The position numbers and the translations under genes are program-made. Positions 1 to 6,508 of a stretch of 8,113 bases of DNA are shown piece after piece. Position 1 is the first letter of the stretch. Each line of letters begins with the position of its first letter. The stretch lies in the NCBI GenBank assembly GCA_029939385.1, contig JAOZSZ010000055.1, positions 1 to 8,113 on the forward strand, written 5' to 3'. The notes beneath the pieces are model-generated. The model had not been told where the DNA came from. It did no database searches and was given only the letters and a program-made list of their open reading frames with translations. Origin of the DNA: Pontiella sp. GTDB lineage: Bacteria; Verrucomicrobiota; Kiritimatiellia; Kiritimatiellales; Pontiellaceae.

Positions 1-37
1 CGAAAATCCGGCCCTAAAAATTCGAGTAAGAATTCAT

Positions 38-2023
38 TTATTCGGGAATAACGAAATCCTTTAAGGGTTGGATGCTGGGGGTTTTAGGTTCGGGTTCGAG
101 CTCCGCTTCCGGTGCTGGTTCGTCTGGGTTTTTGGCCTTATTTTGTTCGATTAACTGCTGCACTGTTTTAATCGCTTTGTTTTGTTCATCGGTCTTTCCT
201 GCATACTTACAGGCACTTGCATAGCTTATCCAGGCGGAGAGGCTATGGGGTGAAAGTTGAATCGCTTTATGGAGTGATTCGGTTGCGGCTTCAAATTCTT
301 TCAAAAGGAATTGGCTGTTTCCTAAGCCAAGCCATGTTTTTGAAATAGAGTCATTTCCTTGCAACAAGAGTGAAAAGATCGCTTTTGACTCGGCCGGACG
401 GTTGAGTGCTAAAAAGAGAGATCCCGAACCAATTAATTCGCCCGGATTTCCCGCTCGGCAGCCTTGGCCAACTTTTTCTGCATAGACGACACGCGCGGCT
501 TCTAGTTTCGCTAGTGCTGCGGCTTGTGCCTCTGCGTGGTTTAGGAGGGGAGCAAACTCCTCTTTGTTTAAGAGCAAGATTGCGGTGGTTCCATCGAAGT
601 AGGCTAATTTCCAGATTTTACGGGAAAGCAGGGAGACGATGCCTTGCGGAGCGGAAGATGCTAGCGTGTTAATAATGATTGCTTCAGGGCGGTAGGTTTC
701 GTAGAGGGTATTATAGGCCGTGGAGTTTCCTCTCATCATGAAGTTAAGGTCTTTTAGAAGCTCATGGTCATAGCGTCCAGGGCGATAGTCGATAAAGATT
801 TTTCGAGCGGGATATTTCCATGCAAGGTAACCTCCATCGGCGGCAAAGTTGATGGCTTTTTTGGGGAAGGCGGGGTGCCCAATAATGGCTTCGGCTCCAG
901 AGGGATATAGATCCTCTTCGATGCCAAAACCAAAAGATGAAGCACTTCCAAGTTTGGTGTAGGCACAATTACTAACCACGGGGATGAGGGAGAGGATGAT
1001 CAAAAGGAGTAAAATGATTTGGGTAATGGGGCCGAGTAGTCTTCCCTGTCTGCCGAGTAGCGTTTTAAATGATCCCGATAAGTATTCACCAACTGCACTC
1101 AGGCTCAATACGACAAAAGGAAAAGAGAGTACGGCGAAAAGTTGAATGGCGCGTGGGGATGTCCATGCAAAGAATGCTCCGAGAATAGCTAATACGGTTA
1201 GCATGATCGGTAACCGTTTCTTTAGAGTAATCAATCCGCCTGCTCCTAATATAAGGGTCAGAAAGATTAATTGTTTTTGGTCAGGTATTTGGAAATATTC
1301 ATTAAAGAGGGACGCCCAGTAAAAAGGATGAGGCGATTGAATATTTGCGATTACCTGCCTGTGTAGCTCAAAAAAGTAGGGGTTGATTAGTGTGACGGCG
1401 AGTAGGGCCAAAGCGAGCCCGGTTAGTGCACTAAAGTGAAGATTCTGCTGATTTTTTCGGTGGTTGATTTTTGTGCTTTGTTTCGCTTGAATGGCGGCCA
1501 TTGCCACAATAAATGGACCAAACAAGAAGGATCCATGCATATTCGTCCAGAGCATTTGTAGTGGAATAAGTACTGCAAATAAGAGCATGGGTTTCTTTAG
1601 GGAAGTCAGTAGATAGACAAACAGGGCGATGAAAAGCATCATCAGAGTTTGTGGTGAAACATCGAGCGTTTGGAAAATCAATTGGCCAGATATTAAGAGG
1701 GCGAATCCTTGACTGAGCGGGCCTCCCCATTTTTTGGAAACTTGAATCAATAGAATAAAGGCGGCGAGTAGACCCAGCACATTAATGATGATCAGAAGAG
1801 GAGCCCCTCCCATATTCCACAAACCATACACGGCTTTGTCGTAGAGATGAGTGGTGTTGACCACGGAGTCGGCTTCAAGAAAAGAGATTGGAGCGTTGTT
1901 TCTTCCCTGTGCTAGATGAGTCCAGATTTCAGGAGTACTAATCGTTCGAATGCCAATTAAGGCGATAAAAACGAGGCCAAGAATTACATAGATGATGGAT
2001 GTTCCGAATGGCTTCTTCGTCAT
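38..2023 (-). CDS. Polytopic membrane protein, GT-C glycosyltransferase-like, with C-terminal TPR domain
   Basis: This 661-residue inner-membrane protein has about 10-11 hydrophobic segments between residues 9 and 355. The first is followed by a loop with E32, W34 and H36 in the order seen in GT-C-like proteins, whose usual form is D-x-W-x-H-L; here Glu replaces Asp. A W159-x-N161-x-H163-G164 motif lies after the fifth segment. A soluble part follows, with D396-G-G-Y399 and F410-I-D-Y-R414, a pattern I associate with uncharacterised membrane proteins of this type. Residues 527-628 form about three TPR-like helical pairs, the best at 561-593, and residues 632-661 are a Pro/Glu-rich tail. The ATG is preceded by AGGGAG at 6-base spacing. 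The gene lies 75 bases after mutS on the same strand, and TATAAA in that gap is a possible weak -10. Transfer of a lipid-linked sugar is inferred only from the fold-like pattern; donor and acceptor are unknown. The TPR part may recruit a partner protein. Confidence 0.6.
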   Translation of the reverse strand: MTKKPFGTSIIYVILGLVFIALIGIRTISTPEIWTHLAQGRNNAPISFLEADSVVNTTHLYDKAVYGLWNMGGAPLLIIINVLGLLAAFILLIQVSKKWGGPLSQGFALLISGQLIFQTLDVSPQTLMMLFIALFVYLLTSLKKPMLLFAVLIPLQMLWTNMHGSFLFGPFIVAMAAIQAKQSTKINHRKNQQNLHFSALTGLALALLAVTLINPYFFELHRQVIANIQSPHPFYWASLFNEYFQIPDQKQLIFLTLILGAGGLITLKKRLPIMLTVLAILGAFFAWTSPRAIQLFAVLSFPFVVLSLSAVGEYLSGSFKTLLGRQGRLLGPITQIILLLLIILSLIPVVSNCAYTKLGSASSFGFGIEEDLYPSGAEAIIGHPAFPKKAINFAADGGYLAWKYPARKIFIDYRPGRYDHELLKDLNFMMRGNSTAYNTLYETYRPEAIIINTLASSAPQGIVSLLSRKIWKLAYFDGTTAILLLNKEEFAPLLNHAEAQAAALAKLEAARVVYAEKVGQGCRAGNPGELIGSGSLFLALNRPAESKAIFSLLLQGNDSISKTWLGLGNSQFLLKEFEAATESLHKAIQLSPHSLSAWISYASACKYAGKTDEQNKAIKTVQQLIEQNKAKNPDEPAPEAELEPEPKTPSIQPLKDFVIPE

Positions 2024-2098
2024 ATTTTCTCCCTAATTAGATGCATAAAAGATGCTACGGGTATTTATAATTACATTGCAAGTGGCGATTGGTGAAAA

Positions 2099-4585
2099 TT
2101 AGAATAGATCAAGTTGCGAAATATTGGCTTTGAGTTTATGCGGCCGCTTCTTAGCAATCTTCGGTTGGCCTGAGTCGCCAAACTCTCCCTCCTCCAGATT
2201 ATGCAGGATATCGTTTGCCCGTTCGATCACCTCATCAGGCAACCCGGCCAGTCGTGCCACCTGGATGCCATAGCTCTTATCCGCCGCGCCGGGAACGATT
2301 TTTCGAAGAAAGGTGATGGAGTCACCTTTCTCTTTCACCAACACACTAAAGTTTTTCACATTGGGCAGTGTCAGCGTCAAATCCGTCAGCTCATGATAGT
2401 GAGTAGCAAACAGGGTCTTCGCCTGCATCGCTTTGTTTTTACAGAGGTATTCTGCCACCGACCACGCAATACTGATGCCATCAAAAGTACTCGTTCCTCT
2501 CCCAATTTCATCAAGGATAATCAAACTTTTGGGAGTCGCATTATTCAAAATATTGGCGGTCTCTTGCATTTCCACCATAAAGGTTGAGCGCCCGCGCGCG
2601 AGGTCATCACTTGCGCCAACGCGGGTGAAAACACGATCCACAATTCCAATTTCGGCAGCGCTTGCCGGAACAAATCCCCCCATGTGCGCCATGATCGTGA
2701 TTAATGCCACCTGTCGGATATAGGTTGATTTGCCCGCCATATTCGGGCCTGTAATAATGATGAGCTGGTGTGTTTCGCGATCAAGTATTGAATCGTTCGG
2801 AACAAAACGTTCTGCATTGGGCATTTGTTCGACCACCGCGTGTCGCCCGTCTTGAATTTTCAACCTGCCTTCGTCATTCATTAAAGGGCGTGTGTAATGG
2901 TTCGAAAGTGCACGCTCGGAAAAAGACGCCAAAACATCCACCTGCCCGATGGCTAGCGCATTACGTTGAATCGTCTCCAAATCTTGAACAACCCTTCTCC
3001 GCACCTCCATAAAAATTTCTTGCTCCAATCCGATTGACCGCTCCTGTGCCCCGAAGATTTTATTTTCATACTCCTTAAGCTCCGGCGTAATAAAGCGTTC
3101 CGCATTCACCAGCGTCTGCTTGCGGATGTAGGCCTCCGGCACCTGATCGAGATAGCTCTTGCTGATTTCAATGTAGTAACCAAACACCTTATTATGCCGA
3201 ACCTTCAGCGACTTGATGCCCGTACGCTCGATTTCCGAAGCTTGGAAATCCGCCAGCCACTTACGCCCCTGCGTTGCTGCGGCCCGCAACTCGTCGAGCT
3301 CCGTATGATAGCCCGGGCGGATCACTCCACCATCCTTCAGATTAATCGGCGGTTCATCAACGAGGGCCGTATCGATTAATCCCACCAATTCAGGCAAAGA
3401 GGTGATCTCCTCTCCGAGTGATTCCAAAATCGTTCCCTTCCCCGAGAGTAAGGATTTTATGAGTGGCATCTGTTGGAGCGATAGCTTCATTGCGCATACA
3501 TCGCGCGGATTTCCGTTCGTCGACCCAATCCTCGAGATCAGCCGCTCCACATCCTTAATGCCGCCAAGCACATCGCGCAGAGAGCGCAGATAGATTTGAT
3601 TCTTCACCATCAAATCAACGGCATCATGTCGGGCCTGTATTTGCTCTAAATTATTCAGAGGTCGAAGCAACCACTCGCGCAGCAGGCGGCCACCCATTGC
3701 CGTGCAGGTTGAATCCAGCACGTTCAGTAGCGTCGCTTTATACGTCGCACGGGTATTGATGGGATTCACCAATTCCAAATTCGTCGCCGTTGTTTCATCG
3801 ATTAGCATATAGTCCGACGGATTCTTCACGCGAATGTTCCGAACATGAGAAAGATTTCGCCGCAGCTCCGTCTTCACATAATAGAGCATCGCCCCCGCTG
3901 CACCTAAACCGGCCGACATTGCGGTGCACCCAAATCCCTCCAAGGAGTGAACATTAAAATGGCGCAGTAGAAAATCGGTGGCACTCGAACGCTCGAAGGT
4001 CCAATCCTCGCACGCCGTCATTAAGGTATTCATTGCATCGATTTTTAAAGTATTAATTTGTTCCTCTGCCACGACACATTCAGCCGGGGCGTAGCGAGAC
4101 AGATTGGCTTGCATGCTCGCCAGATCATTCGATTCCTCAATCCAAAACTCACCCGTTGAAAGATCCAGCATCGCCAATCCAAAACAATCCTTCTCATAAT
4201 ACAACCCCGCCAGAAAATTATTTTGATTTTGCTCCAGCGTCATTTCATCGAGAATTGTGCCCGGGGTAACGATGCGCGTCACCTCGCGCTTCACAATGCC
4301 CTTCGCCTCAGAAGGATTCTCCACCTGTTCACAGATGGCTACTTTCACCCCCGCCTTCACCAAGCGTTCAAGGTAGCCAGCGGCTGCGTGATAAGGAATG
4401 CCGCACATCGGTGTTGTGTGCCGTTTTGTTAAAGTGATATTGAGAATTTCGGAAGCGATTTTTGCATCCTCGAAAAACATTTCATAGAAATCGCCCAGCC
4501 GGAAAAAGAGGATTGTATCCTCCGGTAATTCGCGCCGAATCGACCGATACTGCGCCATCATAGGTGTTTCTTTTTTCGCGACCAT
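2099..4585 (-). CDS. mutS: DNA mismatch repair protein MutS
   Basis: MutS binds mismatches and small loops in newly replicated DNA and signals through MutL using ATP. From the chosen start it has 828 residues, near the usual 800-860. The N-terminal mismatch-binding domain carries F33-Y34-E35, where Phe stacks on the mispair and Glu contacts it. Connector, lever and clamp regions follow. The ATPase domain has Walker A at residues 612-621 (TGPNMAGKST, K619), Walker B with D692-E693, the GRGTSTFDG signature and a THYHEL motif. The last five residues, Q824-L-D-L-F828, match the beta-clamp-binding consensus. I chose the ATG at 4585 because GAGGGAGA lies just upstream and because TPMMAQY then falls a few residues from the N-terminus, as in the family. 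An in-frame ATG at 4660 would add 25 residues but lacks a clear ribosome site. No mutL is in the window. The downstream membrane-protein gene may be co-transcribed. Confidence 0.97.
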   Translation of the reverse strand: MVAKKETPMMAQYRSIRRELPEDTILFFRLGDFYEMFFEDAKIASEILNITLTKRHTTPMCGIPYHAAAGYLERLVKAGVKVAICEQVENPSEAKGIVKREVTRIVTPGTILDEMTLEQNQNNFLAGLYYEKDCFGLAMLDLSTGEFWIEESNDLASMQANLSRYAPAECVVAEEQINTLKIDAMNTLMTACEDWTFERSSATDFLLRHFNVHSLEGFGCTAMSAGLGAAGAMLYYVKTELRRNLSHVRNIRVKNPSDYMLIDETTATNLELVNPINTRATYKATLLNVLDSTCTAMGGRLLREWLLRPLNNLEQIQARHDAVDLMVKNQIYLRSLRDVLGGIKDVERLISRIGSTNGNPRDVCAMKLSLQQMPLIKSLLSGKGTILESLGEEITSLPELVGLIDTALVDEPPINLKDGGVIRPGYHTELDELRAAATQGRKWLADFQASEIERTGIKSLKVRHNKVFGYYIEISKSYLDQVPEAYIRKQTLVNAERFITPELKEYENKIFGAQERSIGLEQEIFMEVRRRVVQDLETIQRNALAIGQVDVLASFSERALSNHYTRPLMNDEGRLKIQDGRHAVVEQMPNAERFVPNDSILDRETHQLIIITGPNMAGKSTYIRQVALITIMAHMGGFVPASAAEIGIVDRVFTRVGASDDLARGRSTFMVEMQETANILNNATPKSLIILDEIGRGTSTFDGISIAWSVAEYLCKNKAMQAKTLFATHYHELTDLTLTLPNVKNFSVLVKEKGDSITFLRKIVPGAADKSYGIQVARLAGLPDEVIERANDILHNLEEGEFGDSGQPKIAKKRPHKLKANISQLDLF

Positions 4586-4599
4586 CGTCTCCCTCAAAA
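4583..4599 (-). promoter_or_regulatory. Ribosome binding site deciding the mutS start
   Basis: On the minus strand a GAGGGAGA purine run sits a few bases before the ATG at 4585, a strong Shine-Dalgarno match. The alternative ATG at 4660 is preceded by a C-rich run and AT-rich bases with no such match. This supports the 828-residue form of MutS. Confidence 0.6.
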
Positions 4600-4687
4600 T
4601 CAAAGAAAGCATTCTATCCAGACCTTGGATTGATTCAACCATGGAATCCATAGAACGCATGGAAATATTAGAAGGGGGGATTGATCG

Positions 4688-4695
4688 AAACGTTT
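4688..4695. promoter_or_regulatory. AAACGTTT palindrome, possible repressor operator
   Basis: An exact 8-base palindrome lies just downstream of the predicted mutS -10 element, around the expected transcription start. A central CG flanked by AAA/TTT resembles half-sites of LacI-family operators. It is short enough to occur by chance, and no regulator gene is nearby. Confidence 0.15.
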
Positions 4696-4706
4696 ACACT
4701 TAATAT

Positions 4707-4734
4707 TTTATAGAGTGAAAGTTTCTGGTCTTAA
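4707..4734 (-). promoter_or_regulatory. Putative sigma-70-type promoter for mutS
   Basis: Read on the minus strand, TTAAGA (4734-4729, 4 of 6 to the -35 consensus) is followed after 16 bases by TATAAA (4712-4707, 5 of 6 to the -10 consensus). Transcription would begin near 4700, giving a mutS leader of about 115 bases. The call rests on consensus matching by eye, and the region is AT-rich, so chance matches are possible. Confidence 0.4.
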
Positions 4735-4753
4735 ATCCTGCTCCTGAATTGCC

Positions 4754-4781
4754 TTGACTCAAATGGTGGTTTTCCAATGAT
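4754..4781 (+). promoter_or_regulatory. Putative promoter for the 4834 gene and dapL
   Basis: TTGACT (4754-4759, 5 of 6 to the -35 consensus) is followed after 16 bases by AATGAT (4776-4781, 4 of 6 to the -10 consensus). The start of transcription would lie near 4788, about 45 bases before the first gene. The -35 is good and the -10 is weak. It is the best plus-strand candidate in the divergent region. Confidence 0.35.
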
Positions 4782-4833
4782 TGGGCGTTTTGCTGAAAAG
4801 TTTAAATCTTGGGGAAAATAGGAGAGGTGTTCC

Positions 4834-5181
4834 ATGTTGAAGAGTAGTGGGATTATTAAGGTGGCGATGAATAAGCGGGGGTATAAACACCGTCGTACAG
4901 AGGATCAGTTTTCGATTCGCGGAGAATATGTAAGAAATCTTCAATATGTTTATTCAAAAGAAATCCCGGCGAAGGCAGGACTGGTGGTGGATTTAGTCTA
5001 TTTTGCGGTGGATATTGTGAATGAAAAGCTGGTGATCGGTTTGTATCGCGAAAATGCGGATATTGAAAATGGGGTTTATATCAATGCAACCCGTTCGATT
5101 AGTTTACAAAAATTTAGTGAGCCGGAGCTTTGCCAAGTATTGGATCAATTGATTCCTTCGGTGAAAGACAAATTTAAATAA
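4834..5181 (+). CDS. Conserved-looking small protein of unknown function, coupled to dapL
   Basis: I do not recognise this 115-residue protein. It has no signal peptide and no clear membrane helix. Residues 1-32 are basic (NKRGYKHRR), the middle has alternating hydrophobic stretches suggesting beta strands (about 49-72), and the end (about 94-115) looks helical and amphipathic. No Cys cluster or catalytic motif is evident; its single Cys is near residue 100. The start at 4834 is supported by AGGAGAGG 5 bases upstream. A second ATG at 4867 follows AAGGTGG and would give a 104-residue form. The stop is 12 bases before the dapL start, and the dapL ribosome site overlaps the stop codon, so the two genes are almost certainly co-transcribed. 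That placement hints at a link to dapL or simple co-expression; nothing in the sequence tells which. The good ribosome site and tight spacing make it a real gene. Confidence 0.8.
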   Translation: MLKSSGIIKVAMNKRGYKHRRTEDQFSIRGEYVRNLQYVYSKEIPAKAGLVVDLVYFAVDIVNEKLVIGLYRENADIENGVYINATRSISLQKFSEPELCQVLDQLIPSVKDKFK

Positions 5182-5188
5182 AGGAGAA
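5181..5188 (+). promoter_or_regulatory. dapL ribosome binding site overlapping the upstream stop
   Basis: AAGGAGAA begins on the last base of the preceding TAA and sits 5 bases before the dapL ATG. This arrangement favours translational coupling of the unknown 115-residue protein with dapL. Confidence 0.7.
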
Positions 5189-5193
5189 GTTTA

Positions 5194-6414
5194 ATGGATT
5201 ATAAACAATTATTCGCTGAGCGTATCGGTGGAGTTGAATTTGGTGAATCGACTGCAATTTATAAATTTGAAAAAATTAAGCGGGCGAAAGCGAAGGCTCG
5301 GGAGCTTCATCCTGATCTTGAGATTCTTGATTTTGGTGTAGGTGAGCCGGATCAGATGGCTCCGGCTCCGATTCGCGAAGCGTTAAAACGAGAGGTGGAT
5401 CAGTCGGAAAATCGGGGTTATGCCGATAATGGTATTCCTGAATTTAAGGAGGCCGCCGCAACCTATATGAAGAACTTTTTCAATGTTGAATTGGATGTGG
5501 TTTCTGAAATCAATCATAGCATTGGAACTAAGCCCGCTTTAGCTATGCTTCCGTTGGCGTTTGTGAATCCGGGTGATGTTGTTTTTCAGACGGTGCCGGG
5601 TTATCCGGTGATGGCAACGCATACTCAATATCTTGGTGGCGAGGTGGTGGATCTTCCATTGCTTGAAGAGAATGCTTTTCTCCCAGATCTCTCCTCGATT
5701 GATCCGGCATTGGCAGAGCGCTGTAAATTGTTTTATATCAATTATCCGAATAATCCGACGGGGGCCGTGGCGACCGATGAGTTTTATGATGAGTTAATTG
5801 CTTTTGCTAAAAAGTATAACATTCTGATTGTGCAGGATGCACCGTATGCCACGCTTGTTTATGGGGGGAAACGCACCTCTATTCTTCAGCGTCCGGGGGC
5901 AAAGGACTGCTGCATTGAGTTACACTCCATGAGCAAAGCTTATAATATGACGGGGTGGCGGATTGCTTTCTTCTGTGGTGCCCGCTGGGCGGTGGATGCA
6001 CTGGCTAATATTAAGGACAATTGTGATAGTGGTCAGTTTAAGGCGATTCAAAAAGCGGCTTGCGCGGGGATTGCTGATGGAAGTTTGGCTGAGAACATCC
6101 GGGTGCACTATGAGACCCGTTTGCGCCGTATGGTTGAAGTTCTTCGGGACGTTGGCTTCGATGCCTCTATGCCGGGCGGTACATTTTTTCTCTATACCAA
6201 GGCGCCGAAAGGGGCGGGCGATGTTGTTTTTGCTAATGCAGAAGAGGCCTCTCTTTATCTCATTGAACATCAAGGCATCTCTACGGTTCCGTGGGATAAT
6301 ACAGGACCATTTGTTCGTTTTGGTGCGGTGTTTGAATCGGATGGTGACGCGGATGATGAGCGCGTATTGGCTACGCTTTCCGAACGTCTCAAGCAGGCGG
6401 ATCTAAAATTCTAG
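5194..6414 (+). CDS. dapL: LL-diaminopimelate aminotransferase (PLP, fold type I)
   Basis: DapL converts tetrahydrodipicolinate to LL-2,6-diaminopimelate in one step with glutamate as amino donor, bypassing the succinyl or acetyl branches. The product feeds lysine and, after epimerisation, peptidoglycan. The 406-residue cytoplasmic protein shows the class I aminotransferase landmarks: N187 in YPNNPTG, D215 and Y218 contacting PLP, the Schiff-base lysine K248 in SMSKAYNMTGWR, R256 binding the cofactor phosphate, and R375 for the substrate carboxylate. The stretches LPLAFVNPGDVV, INYPNNPT and CDSGQFKAIQKA resemble bacterial DapL sequences more than generic aspartate aminotransferases. The length is normal and the start is fixed by a strong ribosome site. 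It follows a small unknown gene by 12 bases and precedes miaB by 94. No other lysine genes are in the window. A related alanine/aspartate-type aminotransferase is the main alternative. Confidence 0.85.
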   Translation: MDYKQLFAERIGGVEFGESTAIYKFEKIKRAKAKARELHPDLEILDFGVGEPDQMAPAPIREALKREVDQSENRGYADNGIPEFKEAAATYMKNFFNVELDVVSEINHSIGTKPALAMLPLAFVNPGDVVFQTVPGYPVMATHTQYLGGEVVDLPLLEENAFLPDLSSIDPALAERCKLFYINYPNNPTGAVATDEFYDELIAFAKKYNILIVQDAPYATLVYGGKRTSILQRPGAKDCCIELHSMSKAYNMTGWRIAFFCGARWAVDALANIKDNCDSGQFKAIQKAACAGIADGSLAENIRVHYETRLRRMVEVLRDVGFDASMPGGTFFLYTKAPKGAGDVVFANAEEASLYLIEHQGISTVPWDNTGPFVRFGAVFESDGDADDERVLATLSERLKQADLKF

Positions 6415-6421
6415 TTGGCCC

Positions 6422-6480
6422 GTAAAGAACGCATAGAGTACACAAAAGATAGCCTTTAGTGACCTATGTGTTCTTGTGGC
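6422..6480. repeat. Imperfect palindrome of about 9-base units (decayed REP-like element)
   Basis: The left arm reads as three purine-rich 9-base units (6422-6430, 6431-6439, 6440-6448; consensus about GCAAAGAAC). The right arm reads as three pyrimidine/GT units each ending in GTG (6453-6461, 6462-6470, 6471-6478; consensus about NCCTTTGTG). The arms are inverted copies: AAGAACGCATAG (6425-6436) pairs with CTATGTGTTCTT (6464-6475) over 12 bases with one G-U pair, and the inner parts pair loosely. It fills most of the dapL-miaB gap. I recall similar CTTTGTGTTCTTTGTGG palindromes scattered between genes in several bacterial phyla, but only one copy is visible here, so dispersal is inferred. It could instead act as a hairpin in the dapL-miaB transcript. 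Confidence 0.6.
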
Positions 6481-6508
6481 TGAAATCTACGCGAGAACGA
6501 TTCCTATT

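Noticed and set aside
1..37. CGAA/TTCG-flanked GGCC-centred palindrome at the window edge
   Set aside because: The arms are only 4 bases and the sequence is cut by the window edge, so neither a terminator nor a repeat can be supported.
2024..2098. Possible terminator between mutS and the membrane-protein gene
   Set aside because: Only a 4-base GCAT/ATGC stem can form and no U tract follows; read-through from mutS is more likely.
2201..3593. Several plus-strand open frames opposite mutS
   Set aside because: They lie antisense to clearly conserved MutS domains, overlap each other and have no family-like sequence.
4759..4944. Minus-strand frame across the divergent region and the small unknown gene
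   Set aside because: It has no ribosome site and overlaps a better supported plus-strand gene.
5920..6406. Open frames on both strands inside dapL
   Set aside because: They overlap the conserved PLP-binding part of DapL and are arginine- or histidine-rich in the way of out-of-frame translations.
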